Shown here: positions 13,816-26,134 of the stretch, in pieces
Layout: the number at the start of each line of letters is the position of its first letter
Position numbering within the stretch: position 1 is the stretch's first letter
Assembly: GCA_945910005.1 (NCBI GenBank)
Contig: OX246740.1
Location: forward strand, 47,104,224-47,168,223
Origin: Isoperla grammatica
Lineage: Eukaryota; Arthropoda; Insecta; Plecoptera; Perlodidae
Reading direction: 5' to 3'
Length of the DNA: 64,000 nt
Notes under the pieces: generated by a model
Database searches by the model: none
What the model was told of the DNA's origin: nothing
Seen by the model: the letters and a program-made list of their open reading frames with translations, nothing else
Program-made: the position numbers and the translations under genes

Positions 13816-15680
13816 TACATAATTTTTTCCCATTTGGTGGAGGTGCCGGGTATATAAATTATTTCAATATTTTGTATAAATTTACAACACTCTCTATAAA
13901 ACAAAGTTTTTGTACGGGAGAAATTGGTTCTCTCCAATTACCCATCCAAACATTCTGTACATCCAATGACTGAGCGAGCAAAGCGAGTCATTCACACCTA
14001 AACAAATCGTAGCACACCAGTTTTTGTTGTACGGATGTTGATATTTTGAGGTATTTTTTTAATGATCTTATGAATTATAGATAGGACGTACATACAGCTT
14101 GTAGAAATAAATCAAAGATGGTCTCGGAATAATACTATTGTGTGAATATTTTGAAGATAAGTTGATAACGGTTCAAAGCATGTATTTAATTTTCTGTGTA
14201 AATAAAAATGAAAAATAAAAATCTCTCTTATTTAAATATTCGATTTAAATTGTGAGATGTTTCAACATTCCTAAACGTAATCAAGTTTTAATTTAATAGT
14301 TCTTGTTCTATTTCATGGCCGTAATCTTCTAACATTGTGATGCACTTCCAAAAGTCTGCAACCGTAATTGCAATTACATCCGTGTAGACTTTTAAGTACC
14401 TACCTGGTTTTTTTCTAATGTGGTAAATTATTCCATGAAGGATAACACTCATAGTATGGAGTGTAACGGATTAAATGGATTTATCCCAATCAATAAATTA
14501 GATGTTATTAACATTAAAGGTTAGTATTTTCATACGCCCGAAGCTATAACAATATCGGGAGTGGCTACAAGGTCAGAGCTTTAAACCCAACGTCATTATT
14601 ATAACGTAATTATATTGATGTCGGTATCTGAAACAACTTTACTGTAAACTTGTTCCCGAGATAAATAGTGGATATAGGGCACAAATATAAGTTAATTACT
14701 ATCGTAAAATTGTAATAGTATTTTTATAGAATCATATAATACGCAGAAATAGTAAAATGGATTTCTTGGAAATGCGGTAGGTTATTCCTGGTATTACAGA
14801 TAGGAAATATGAGCGGTTGTCTACAAGAGAGAATTACCATTGTTGATTGATGTAAATTAAAAATATATTTCTATTTTAAGTAGACAAAACAAATCGTTAT
14901 CCATTCGGAAAATAAGATCATACAATTAAATTAAGTACGTAGGTCATATGTAAATATCTATGTACGTGGACAGCAGATTCTTTTGAAATTAAATGCTTTC
15001 TTTGAAAATTACCATATTCTTTTGTTTGATTGAATTTGTAATGTAAATAGTAGGGCTACTTTTTAAAGATATGTCACTTTCATTGTGAAAAAATATGCAA
15101 TGTTTGTCATAATATTCAAATGGAGCTTTTCAATCAATTTTCTCCAAATTATTATGTTCGAAATTTTAAAGTGTTTAATGTTATTTATTGGTTACATGGC
15201 AAAAAAAAACATGTTCTATTCAATTTTTCATTGTTGAATTGTCACTTCTGCTAATGTAACTTTTCTTGCTTTACAGCCAGCCAAAGGTATTTATAACTCT
15301 ATAAACATAGCTTTCCATTTGAATATCATATTCACACTTCTTAATGTATCGCGTACAACCTACACACAGCCATTACCTTTGGCTGGATTCACATAAACGT
15401 CAAAACGAGAACTGTTATCACCATAATATGGCCAATTAGTAGATGTTATGTCAAACGTATGTATGTATATTGGGTATTATTGTCCATTTCCATTAAATTA
15501 CACCTACGTTAACGTATCTAGATAACATTACTTACAGTGACAAGACGTTGACCGTGATAAAGGAATTTATCTTGTGTAATGTGTTCTATAAATTTATAAT
15601 TCTACCTTCGAAAAATTACAGTATCAGCTATAATTTGCTTTTGCAAATTATCGGTTAAAATATCTATAAAACGTCGTAAA

Positions 15681-15770
15681 TCGCCAACCACGGTGGCTCA
15701 TGCGATTGGGGTGCAGGTCCTAAGCGTACAATCCTAGGGACGTGGTTTCGAATCCCACATAAGACATGGT
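15681..15770 (+). repeat. SINE family B, tRNA-derived head (copy 1)
   Basis: The sequence CACGGTGGCTCATGCG, then AGGTCCTAAGCGTAC, then a box B (GGTTTCGAATCCCAC) recurs at 36.34 kb and, inverted, at 37.03 kb. It is repetitive and does not fold as an intact tRNA, so it is called a SINE head. Confidence 0.65.
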
Positions 15771-15919
15771 TATTTGTAATTAAATCTTCAAGCTAAACAG
15801 AACGCTCTCTAACATTTTATAGTACTACTCTGGAAAAGAACCAATAGTCCCAACTTTATCTATGCCAATAATATTTATTCGTCAGTCCAATTATTTGGAA
15901 ATTTATTAGTTAACGGTGG

Positions 15920-15984
15920 ATAATGATGAACCAGGAATCTCTCATATGAGAACCCAAAGTACTAAACCACCTCTATCGGAAATA
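15920..15984 (-). repeat. SINE family A head (diverged)
   Basis: On the minus strand it begins CCGATAGAGGTGG, the family A 5' end, and reaches a partial box B (CTGGTTC). The 3' part further left is too diverged to delimit. Confidence 0.5.
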
Positions 15985-16654
15985 ATTTAGACTTCAAAAC
16001 TGTTGGTTAACGCGAACGAAACGCTATCTGTCATGAACGTCTAGAAGCTCAATGCGTCTAAACCAACTAAAAAAACTGTCACAAGGGCGTGGGCCCCATT
16101 GGCTGGTTCTTTGTCCCAAGAACCCACCACTAACCAGCAGTGTATTGTTACGTTACAAGGTCCTCTAGAATCTAGATGGCAGTGGATACAATACTCGTTA
16201 GTTCGCCGAAACTCCGCAAGAAGTCGGACACGATGCTTGGATGCCTGGAGTGATGAAGGGAGGGATCGAACAGTGAACTTTTTTGAGTAGACTTTAGTAA
16301 CATGACATAATACATTCAGGAAAATTTGTTACTTAGGTCAAAATTGGTAGACAGCTCAGCTCAGCTCTGTAGATTACAAGCAACAAGTCACAAATATGTA
16401 ATTCAAAATATAGGACTATACACTGTTTCTTGTCAATTAAAATACTTTTAAAACGACGCAATATTTCGGGAGCTGATAAGCTCGCGTTTAGTTTCCGTTT
16501 TTAATAAGTCACAAATATGTAATTCTTGTGTTGACGCTTGTATATGTGATTTGTACAGTTCAACTTTCTTAATCACAAATTATAATTTTTTTCAATAATT
16601 TATCGAGACCTGCCCAGAGAAAATCCATGTCCCTTTTTGGATGACTGTCTAGGT

Positions 16655-16800
16655 ATTGCGGTATTTGGAATAATTGCGAAGGAATGTCCGAGGGCTGTTA
16701 GTATAACTCAATCGTAAAATTTGCTTAATGACTGAAGAAACCCTTGGGAAATGCTTCAGTCAGAACTGACGGTAGTGACCTCCTAATTAAAGCCCAAACT
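16655..16800 (-). repeat. SINE family A, diverged internal/3' part
   Basis: GGAATGTCCGAGGGCTGTTA, ACTCAATC, GACTGAAGAAACCC and CTTCAGTCAGAACTGACGG follow the order of the family A body in inverse orientation, as in the copies at 24.3 and 26.3 kb. Confidence 0.6.
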
Positions 16801-18397
16801 CTATCTTCAATAATATTCATTATTAGTCTTTCCACCAAAACTGATACATGTCTTCTTGCAAATCATCTGGTATTATCATGAAATTCCATCATCTCCTGAT
16901 TCATAACATGTTATAATAAAATGCATATTTGTGGTCAAATAAGTCTTTGAAAACTTGTGATAGTAATTCACTAGTAATATCACTCTCGTAATTAATGCTA
17001 ATTTCTCCAATGAACATTAATGATCATTACGAGCGTAACAGAATGTACTATAAATATTTACATACATTAATCATAATGCTAATAATTAAAATAGTTAACA
17101 TTATACAGTATAAATCGCAAAGGTGTATAATGTTATTGATTTTAATTACATCGTATTAAACCTACTAATCGCATGGATAAATAACGATGCCAATAACGCG
17201 TGTTACATTGTCACATGTTCTCTCACACAGTAACTGACAAGATCAGTTGCAGTAAGTGACTTTTCACTTTCGCTTAGTGTACAGTGACAGGTATATGTAC
17301 TACACTTTAGGATGAGGATTATGCAGAGGGGAGTACGATATAAAAGGCCAACTATGTGTCAGACTGAGGACTATGGAGGAAGGGGGCACACATTTTGGCT
17401 TATACATGTTAGATGTCGTTAAGCTGATTGGTGCTTCAGGTTATTGGCTTTTCAATGCAATAGCAACTATTATTCCGACTGGAGTTATGTAAAAAATGTA
17501 TATTATCTTTTGAGTGTTAGAAACTATTCGCTCTTTCAGGGTGTGTATAGTAGATAACATAAACAACATAATTATGAACAGCATGTTCGGTTTTAGAATG
17601 AAGTCACCGTCAAAAAGATTATCCTTGAAAAGAAATTTAAGAACAGTAGAGCGAACATTTTAAACTGTCTGCATAAAGTGTGCCCAATTTTTTTTCGTGG
17701 TTTTGGATTAATCATTAGAAGGGCGTGGTTATTGAAAACGACAGTGGGCATAAAGTAATTTGGCACCAAACCCAGGATATCTGGCGATAAAAAAGAGCAC
17801 TTTCAAAAAACATATCACAACTAGCTGCCTCGCTATTTATCCCAAGTGGTACATTAATAAAACAGCTAGCTACTAACGGGTATGCAAATCAGTTGAAACC
17901 TTTGCTTATTTAATATTTTATGTTCCGTCTGGAAATGGATCTGCAGCTTCTGGATATTAAAACCGGTTTTCTCTGACATGACGATTAGAACAAAGCGTTT
18001 TATTAATCTAGTGTTACATGCAAATCTTTTACATGTCTGCTTGTGTTTATTTTATTGTACAACAGCTAGGCAATAAAACTAATTTGTCTTGGAGAGTATA
18101 GTTAATCAAATGACAACTCTGTTTAGTAATCTGAAACGCTATAACATTACTAATAATGAAAATAAACACAATTTCTTTTATTTATATTTACGTACGTAGG
18201 CCTACGTTAGACAAATGAAATGAAAAATTGAAGCAAATACAAATAAAATAAATAATTGTTATTTTGCATCGACTGATACTTAACAGTTATTAATACATAC
18301 CCTAGCTAGAACGTATATTTAATCTTCGATTTCATTACTATCACTTCGATTACATGCATGCCTGATGTAATTAATAGTAATTATTGCAATAACAGTT

Positions 18398-18478
18398 TCC
18401 CCTAGTGGGACTCGAACCAAGGTTATGCGCTTTTACGCTCCACTTGTTGTGCTTGGATGGTCTGGCTGGGAGTTCTAA
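18398..18478 (-). repeat. SINE family C, tRNA-like head
   Basis: The minus strand has box B CTTGGTTCGAGTCCCAC. The same CTTGGTTCGAGACCCAC recurs inverted near 60675. The repetition and the lack of a foldable acceptor stem argue for a SINE rather than a tRNA gene. Confidence 0.45.
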
Positions 18479-18888
18479 TCTGTACAAACAACTTAATGTT
18501 GCCAATGAAAAGTAAATAGCGTAACGCGTAAGACGCAGCAGGTTTTAATAGGCCTAGGTCTACATTTTGTTAATAGAATAGAACAAGTAAGCTACAGAGA
18601 AATTAAAAATTAGAAGGTAATAAATACCTATCTAATTATTTAAATAATACACATTACAAAATTAACTGTTAAAGTCTGTAAACGTCGTATAGACTGTTTT
18701 TTATTGTAAAATGTATTGATATATATATAATTTATAATAACGGCAACGTGTATGCCTCAATAATAAACCACGCACATTTAATACTAGCAGAATGTTATTG
18801 AGATCTTGAGACCGTTTTGAAACAGTGATTCATATCTGGGATTTGCTTTTGTATCAGCTAATCAACAAATTAAGGAAGTTCAAATATT

Positions 18889-18984
18889 ACACTTGCTTAG
18901 TTTGTAATTAACTGATTACAGGTACACAAGCCTTAAGTTGCTTAGTTTGTAATTATCTAATAACAGAAACACAAACCTTAAGAA
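18889..18984 (+). repeat. two-copy tandem duplication, ~50-bp unit
   Basis: TTGCTTAGTTTGTAATTA, then a CTRATWACAG stretch and CACAARCCTTAAG, occurs twice head to tail. Confidence 0.6.
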
Positions 18985-19138
18985 ATTTGTAGTTTTTAAA
19001 TGAATTGGTTAGCTTATACAAAACTGGATCTCGGGAATGAGTAACATCTTCAATATTTTGAAGACTTCTCAAGCTATCAATACAAATTGATAATTAAGAT
19101 CAAGCCGGAATCATTGTTCATGTGAACTTAAGATATCA

Positions 19139-19419
19139 GGGCACTAGCAATACCGAAAAACAACAATTAAACAAATGAATTGAATCGATGGACAAACAAC
19201 AAGCTGTCAAAACATAATTTCTTCTGATTTTGGAAAACGAAACAAAAAACAAACAAATACACATACAAAACTTTCACTTAGTCGTTGTCCATCATTAAAA
19301 GTTTTAAATGGCGAGCAGTTACTATTGCTACACTTGCTTTTATTTGTATGATTGCAATTTTATTATTTTGACAGCTGATTGTTTGGCCATCAGTTCAATT
19401 CATTTGTTCCATTGTTGTA
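19139..19419 (+). mobile_element. short inverted-repeat transposon (MITE-like), copy 1
   Basis: Starts GGGCACTAGCAATACC and carries terminal inverted segments: ACAAATGAATTGAATCGATG near the left end and CAGTTCAATTCATTTGTTCC near the right end. The outermost ~25 bp of the right end are missing or replaced. It is the inverted partner of the copy at 19451-19756. Confidence 0.7.
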
Positions 19420-19450
19420 GTCCGGATGTGACGTCAGTTGCGGGTTCCCT

Positions 19451-19756
19451 GGGCACTAGCAACACCAAAAGACAACAATGGAACAAATGAATTGAACTGA
19501 TGGACAAACCATCAGCTGTCAAAATAATAAAATTGCAACAATAGAAATAAAAACAAGTGTAGCAATAGTAACTGCTCGCAATTTAAAACTTTTAATGATA
19601 GACAACGACAGTGTTAGTTTTGTATGGGTATTTGTTTGTTTTTTGTTTTGTTTTCCAAAATCAGACGAAATTATTTTGTGACAGCTTGTTGTTTGTCCAT
19701 CGATTCAATTCATTTGTTTCATTGTTGTATTTTGGTGTTGCTAGATGCTAGTGTCC
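19451..19756 (-). mobile_element. short inverted-repeat transposon (MITE-like), copy 2, inverted
   Basis: Both ends are present: GGGCACTAGCAACACC on the left and GGTGTTGCTAGATGCTAGTG on the right. The internal sequence is the reverse complement of copy 1 through landmarks such as GCGAGCAGTTACTATTGC. No transposase is encoded. Together the copies make a 618-bp near-palindrome. Confidence 0.7.
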
Positions 19757-20576
19757 TATACCGGCACATGCAGATATTTGACAATATACTCCTGGCAGCG
19801 AGCCACATTGTGTCAACAGCTGTATTAACCTTGTCTGGTGTCGGCCCCACCTTCCTCCTATGAGTCGGCACCCGGTACTGTTCGAGAAGTATTGCTAAGT
19901 AATGTCCGGGTATCGGGTTTACCCGTGTGATATCCCTGTACGTACGTCATCATGCATTAATTAGCATTGGTGCCATAAAATGTAATGTGATAAAAAAATT
20001 TGTAATGTAGGTTCTTCTTGTCATAGAATTATTTTGACCCAGTCGTGATAATAATAGTTCCTCAGTTATTCATAGAAGAGGTACAACATGTAATTATTAT
20101 ATATTCTAGTAATACTTGTGGAATTTACAATTTCACAATATATTATTAATGTATCGGGAACTCGGAGAAACGAAATATCCACGATTTAATAAAATACCAA
20201 TCGGAGGAACATGAGAACAGAACACATTTTTGGAGTAAGATTTGAACACTGTTAAATTTAAAAAATAATTGTCAATAATTTATAAAAACATTGACACAGG
20301 GCATTTTGGCAACAAAAATAAGCGATGTAGAAAACTTTTTTGTACACAAAATGGGGTTTTGTGTAGTGTCCATTCTTACAATAGAAACAACTTTTTCTTA
20401 AATTCTGGATACGGAAAGTGCACAAGAAACAAACACAAGAAATTTTGGGATTGTTCACCCCACCATCACCCCAGAAACTGTATATTTACTAGGTCGTGCG
20501 AGGCCCCTCAAAATAAATGGCCCTACGTTGTCCTCTCCCCCCTGTATCAAATAAATATAATGTCGCTTCTTGCCCC
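19757..20576. other. intergenic, no gene seen
   Basis: About 0.8 kb of AT-rich sequence between the inverted transposon pair and a SINE. No exon or repeat was recognised. Confidence 0.45.
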
Positions 20577-20965
20577 CCAGCCCGTCTGGGCCCGGGGAAG
20601 AATAGGCCCAGAGTGACTCTGCTAGTCGTAAGAGGCGACGAAAGGAGACCCGTCTCGGCCCGGGGTAGAATAAGCCCAGAGTGACTCTGCTAGTCGTAAG
20701 AGGCGACAAAAGGAGACCCTGTCCCTTCCCCCCTCCCCCCCCCCCCCACTGTCCCACTGAATATTTCTCCTCCCACAATTGGCCCTGCCCTCCCTTGCTG
20801 GACTCCCGTTTGACGACCCACGCGACGTACAATGGATCTGATTCGGATGTGGCTTTATTCTTCATCATCATCTTTCTTATCTTCATTATAACCCGCTCAT
20901 CGTCTCGATTAGCCATTGTTGCAAAAATATGAGATGTTAAGCCCCATTAGTCAATCAATCATCAC
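20577..20965 (+). repeat. SINE with duplicated core resembling the Nin-DC domain
   Basis: The block GCCCGGGGWAGAATARGCCC..GTCGTAAGAGGCGAC..AAGGAGACC occurs twice in tandem (about 20588-20655 and 20658-20718). A C-rich stretch and the 3' end CTCATCGTCTCGATTAGCC..AAAATATGAGATGTTAAGCC with a short (AATC)n tail follow. The GTCGTAAGAGGCGAC core is, from memory, like the conserved central domain of eumetazoan Nin-DC SINEs; this needs a search. The 153-codon minus-strand open frame over it is not a gene. Confidence 0.65.
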
Positions 20966-21289
20966 CAATCCAAATCTCCATATTTGAAACCTGACACTAT
21001 CGTCATCAACAAAACACAATACAGCTCAATCATAATTGTCGGTAAAGATAAAGATTGCCATCAGTATTACTACTGGTTGTAAAACACACAACAATAAAAT
21101 GACTGCATGTTTGACCGTCATAACACTTGTAAGAATGCAACACAATCACGCGACCAGTCTTGATTGTTGTCAGAACAGAGGCGCACCCTAGATCAAGGAC
21201 GTTGACAATGCCTTTCACGCATATCACGTATTGAAATATGCATACCTAACAACCGGTGAGTATAGGACAAAAAATAGAAAATTTTTAAG

Positions 21290-21368
21290 TATATAAATAA
21301 CGGTGTAGTTGTTTGGAACTTAGTTATTCCAAGTCTTTGCACAAGGAAACAATACAATGAAGTGTGTG
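21290..21368 (+). promoter_or_regulatory. gene 1 core promoter and 5'UTR
   Basis: A TATA box (TATATAAA, 21290-21297) lies 60 bp before the ATG at 21357. Unlike genes 2-6, the region lacks the YCAAGGRCGA site and the CTCCCAKAAAATAGTTCC box, so gene 1 is probably controlled differently. The start site is inferred at roughly 21320. Confidence 0.75.
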
Positions 21369-23153
21369 GTAAGTTGAGTTCCAATGGACTGAAATGTTTT
21401 TATCTTTGTATAGTAGCATTCGTGTATAATTAATTTATGTATTTACTGTATGGAATTTATACGACACGTAATATGTGCGTGTTTGGTCCACGATTTTGAA
21501 ATTACTAGATAATTGTTTCTTGATGTTAGGGAAGAATGTTAAAAAATCAGTAATTAAGTAAAGCAAAACATATGTTTAATCGTTTTCGTTTACATTATAT
21601 TAAAGAACCACTTAACAAAAACAACGTAAATTCTCAATAATAATGCATCTTTTTGTCTTGTTTGCTGTATTGCTTGTTTCTGCTATTTATTGCTGTACAT
21701 TATATATACATTAAAACTTATTTATGTTCAGTCAGATATATTATGTACTAGATCTGCTTAGTGCAGGACATAAAAATGCTTTTTGCATGAAACGATCGTT
21801 CTTTGATTATGTGTTGTAAAACTCTGTGACACTTTAATTCGTCTCAACACAGAATATTAAATAACCGTCTGTGAAAAGATGACTACTATGTACTGTGCGT
21901 AAACGTTACATTTGAACATTATTGTAGTATCCGTATTCGTAAAAAATCACGCCTTGTAGTTTTCATTGTAAATAAAAGGGAACCAATAATACCTCTGATA
22001 ATTGATTTTCTTTGTCATTACGGTGCGTTATGATGACTTAAAAACAATCAACGGTGTTATTATCTACAATCTTTGATGATTTATTTATACTGACCATCTT
22101 CTTCATGTTAAGCGGTTCTTGCTCACATGCAATTACTTGTATTAATACCGTGAACACGATTAGATGAATGTGCTAGACAATTGTATTATCAAGAGTGTAC
22201 AAACGTATCGCTATATATTTGACGCTATCAAACGTTTATCATCTTTGCAAGTAAATTGATAAACCAATCACCTTCCAATTAAGTTCGAATACTTTGTCTA
22301 TAGTTATTACTTCGACCATTTTTTCAATAAAACAAAAGGTATAATACTGGATGTATAGCAGGTAAATGTGTACTAAAACATGACATGTTTTCTCTTTCAG
22401 ATCGCATTCTCTTGCCTTTTGGCTGTGGCCTCTGCCGGCTACCTGAACGCCCCCGTAGCGTACGCTAGCATCGGCTCCCAAGCTGTTGCCTACAACGCCC
22501 CCCTGGTGTCCGCCCCCCACCCCGTCCAATACGGCTACGCCGCCCCCCTCGCCTACGCCCAGGCCTACGCCGCCCCCGTAGCCGTCGCCGCCACCACCTC
22601 CAACCAATACCACGCCCAAGACGAGCTCGGCCAATACACCTACGGTTACAACAACATCAACAGCGCCAAGCACGAGTCCCGCGCCTTCGACGGTACCACC
22701 GCCGGTGGATACTCCTACGTTGATAGCCACGGCCTCGTCCAGAGCACCAACTACGTCTCCGACGCCGTCAACGGCTTCCGTGTCGCTGCCACCAACCTCC
22801 CCGTGAGCGCCCCTCATATCGTCGCCGCCGTCAACATCGCCGGCTCCGAGCCCCGTCTCATTGACCCCATTGCCATCGCTCAGGGAGCTCCCCTGCCCAC
22901 CGGAGACTCCGTCGAGGTCGCCGCCGCTAAGGCCGCCCACTTCCAGGCTCACCATGCCGCTAAGGCCGGACACTCCCTGGTCAAGCGTAGCCCCGGCTAC
23001 CTGAACGCCGGATACGCCGGATACGCCGCCCCCCTGGCTTATGCCGCATCCCCCGTCCGCAGCTACGGCTACTCCGCCTACTCTTCCCCCCTCGCCTACT
23101 CCGGATACTCCGGCTACGGTTATGGTGGACACCTTGGAGCCTACTACGGTTAA
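21357..23153 (+). CDS. gene 1: RR-type (chitin_bind_4) cuticle protein, 254 aa
   Basis: Two exons: 21357-21368 (M-K-C-V) and 22401-23153, joined across a GTAAGT..TTTCAG phase-0 intron of 1032 bp. Residues 1-16 are a signal peptide (core IAFSCLLAVASA), cleaved before Gly17. Residues ~74-138 form a Rebers-Riddiford domain: YHAQDELGQYTYGY, a GGYSYVDSHGLVQS strand and NGFRVAATNLP, of the form common in chelicerate or myriapod cuticle proteins. RR domains bind chitin, so the protein is expected in the cuticle matrix. Residues 154-193 are a single copy of the EARLIDP..EVAAAKAAHFQAH module. Lys199-Arg200-Ser-Pro precedes a Gly/Tyr/Ala-rich tail ending GAYYG. The flanks Ala/Tyr/Pro-rich segments are typical of cuticle proteins. 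The second exon is GC-rich with C-ending codons against an AT-rich background. The exact binding partner is unknown. Confidence 0.93.
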
Positions 23154-23238
23154 ATCATCCTCTCTTATCATTCAGGGACTATCTGTATCACTTCATTAGG
23201 ATTTCTTTCAACAAGAGTTCCAGTAGTGAAAAGACTGA

Positions 23239-23285
23239 AGAGTTTCTCGCTTTTATTAGATGAAGGTTTGGCAAATAGTTTGCCA
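23239..23285 (+). promoter_or_regulatory. gene 1 3'UTR: AGAGTTTCTC block and hairpin
   Basis: The block AGAGTTTCTC (23239-23248) matches the conserved 3'UTR block of genes 2-6. It is followed by a hairpin TGGCAAA-TAG-TTTGCCA (23269-23285) leading into CCAGAG. The hairpin has a different sequence but the same relative place as the one in genes 2-6, so it may be a diverged counterpart. Confidence 0.5.
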
Positions 23286-23434
23286 GAGTTTATGTCGAAA
23301 TATTTTTGTTGTATGTATTCTCAGTTGTACATCATACTTTATTTCCCTCTCTTTCTCTCTCTAACTGTTCTTCATCTTCATTTCTGTAGCTTCATTTGTA
23401 TCTGTACAGCCTTGTATTAATCGCTGATAATAAC

Positions 23435-23440
23435 AATAAA
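23435..23440 (+). terminator. gene 1 poly(A) signal
   Basis: AATAAA 282 bp after the stop codon, just before the long (TCTG)n tract. Confidence 0.7.
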
Positions 23441-23520
23441 ACTCTAAAAAAATAAAATGTATTCTTTTTAAAAACCACCACGATGGCAAACCATAATCCT
23501 AATGGACATAATATGTCTCC

Positions 23521-24156
<636 letters not shown>

Positions 24157-24189
24157 TCGAAAATATTATTTTTCGTAGGAAGGCCTCAT

Positions 24190-24437
24190 CAGAATACATA
24201 CCAGCTTACCTGATTTGCCCTCTTCTCTTCAGGTGATTGGTTAAATATAAATATATTTGGATGTGTGGATAATTATTAATTGGGGAGGAATGGCTGAGGT
24301 TTGTTTTAATCTCAGCTTTCACGTGTATGACTGAGGAAAACCTCGTCAAATATCTTTCGTTCAGGATTGTCTGTGACCGGAATCGAACCAGTGACCGCCC
24401 CAATTAACGTGTTTACCGCTGATACCAGGTGTCATTA
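24190..24437 (-). repeat. SINE family A copy
   Basis: Inverse orientation: the 3' landmark ACCAGCTTACCTGATTTGCC lies at the left and GACTGAGGAAAACCTCG in the middle. The tRNA-like head, with box B (minus strand CACTGGTTCGATTCCGG), lies at the right. Confidence 0.75.
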
Positions 24438-24501
24438 GGTAACCTTTGACACTCTTATCTTGAAGCAGATTCTACCCCTTTTCTTGACAGTCATATTATT
24501 A

Positions 24502-24563
24502 TATAAATAAATATATTCACATCTAGAGTCTACCCACTCAGTAACGAAACTGATTATGATTGA
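24502..24563 (-). repeat. SINE family D 3' fragment
   Basis: TTCACATCTAGAGTCTACCC and ACTCAGTAACG match, in inverse, the 3' end of the family D copies at 35.1 and 40.05 kb. Confidence 0.6.
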
Positions 24564-25942
24564 TATAGTCTATGCTCTTCTTGCTATCATGATCGGTGTT
24601 TGTATTATGCTTGTACATTACATGTACATTAGTATTAGTACTAGGGAACGATAACTACTAGTTTATTTAAAGTTGGCTCTTTAGTCGCCTCGTGCATCAG
24701 GCAGTGCTATTCTGAATCTATTCTACACCGGGATGGGGCTGCAGATGGTTTATTGTATGAAGAGGTTGATAAATGTAAGCCTGAAATATGCTGGCAAGTG
24801 TTTTATTCGTTTTTTTAAAAATATATTTGAAACCCAAAGTTTTAAATTGAATAACCGTAGATACATAATGTATAACAAAACTAACAATACAAACTTATTA
24901 TGTTGGAATAAAGTTAGATAATCTTGAAATTGTCTCACACTTTTCAAGCCTCTGTAATATGATGTATAATATTCTTAGGTGCCTTGTCATATTTGCATAT
25001 TATCACCATGGTTTTTCGCATAACTTCAATCGATCCAATTAGTTTAACGAGTAGCATGTTGTGTTACTCTTATAATATATACTCCAGCCCGGCCAACAAT
25101 GTGTTATCTTGTGGCGGCCTTGATACTCCTAAATAAAGGCTGACTGGGACTGCGGACATGATCTAGAAACTTGTTTCTAGACTAATGTATTGTAATGTCA
25201 TTTTAGACATTTATAGTGGCCGTGCTTTGATTCTTAATGCATCCATATATTTTTTATAAAAATCTCATTTTGTTGCAGCTAAGAAGCTATTCGTTTCGCT
25301 ACATACATTAAAATTGACATTGAAAAACCAGTATGTATTTTTTTAAAGTAAGTCATTTTGATGTGTGTTTTATATGTGATGTAGAGCACTTATTGTTGCA
25401 AGGTGTACATTTTAATTAAACCTTAACGGAAAATCTCTAAAGCTCGTAAATTTACATTTCAACTGGTTCATTACCAGTACACGAATTGATCGTGATGTCT
25501 TATCCAAGGACGCTGTAACGGTCACGGCTGGTCTCAGACCGTTTTAACAATAGACCATTTTGAAAATTGTCTAGGACCATTTTTATGATTCTCATGACGG
25601 CCCCATAAATCTTCAAGAACAATAAACAACATTGACATAAAAACAAAAATCAAAACAATTTTCAAATGTTAGATTTATTGATGCATACAAGATTAACATC
25701 TATTAACCTTCATTTTAAATTTTTTAATAGTTTATATCGTTGCACATACAGATTTAGAGAACCGTGCTTTCATACAAATGAACCTAGATAGTTTTTTAAA
25801 TGGTGTATTTTCCTCGTCACAGTTGTTTTCTAGACATCAATTACAAAATATAATCCTTATACAGACTATAATACTTTAGTGGTGACTTCGGAGCTGTCAT
25901 ATCAACAAGACATATAATGCCTGCTATCCTCCTCCTCCTCCA
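24564..25942. other. intergenic, no gene seen
   Basis: AT-rich sequence with no recognisable exon or transposon end. Confidence 0.5.
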
Positions 25943-26065
25943 ATGAAAATCAGTTCGTTTAACTGAGTGGCTAGATAATAAATACAAATGTATTTATTGA
26001 CTGTCTTTAATATCCCTATAGTTAGTCACTTGAAGAGAGGCCATTATGCTAAACTGGTGTCACCC
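25943..26065 (+). repeat. SINE fragments: family D 3' end joined to family A 3' part
   Basis: GAAAATCAGTTCG..AACTGAGTGGCTAGA (family D) runs into AGTCACTTGAAGAGAGGCC..AAACTGGTGTCACC (family A body). This looks like one truncated element next to another. Confidence 0.55.
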
Positions 26066-26134
26066 TAAAGCTGAGATGCATCCATAAAATAATCATGTAA
26101 GTGTCCAAAAGGTAATCTAACCACATCAATTAAT

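Larger units (their letters stand above)
11469..15680. other. intergenic, no gene seen; scattered SINE-like pieces
   Basis: AT-rich sequence without a recognisable exon. A tRNA-like head lies near 12130-12245, a short inverted repeat at 12330-12442 and a SINE fragment near 13690-13815. The longest open frame (minus strand, about 11816-12202) overlaps the SINE-like head and shows no domain. Confidence 0.5.
15985..19138. other. intergenic, no gene seen; diverged SINE pieces
   Basis: No convincing exon. A diverged family A SINE lies at about 16655-16800 and a box-B-like GTTCGATCC (minus strand) near 16268. A family C tRNA-like head lies at about 18400-18475, and a ~50-bp tandem duplication at 18889-18984. 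Confidence 0.5.

Noticed and set aside
20455..20916. 153-codon minus-strand frame
   Set aside because: Lies entirely over a SINE with duplicated core and a C-rich tract; no domain seen.
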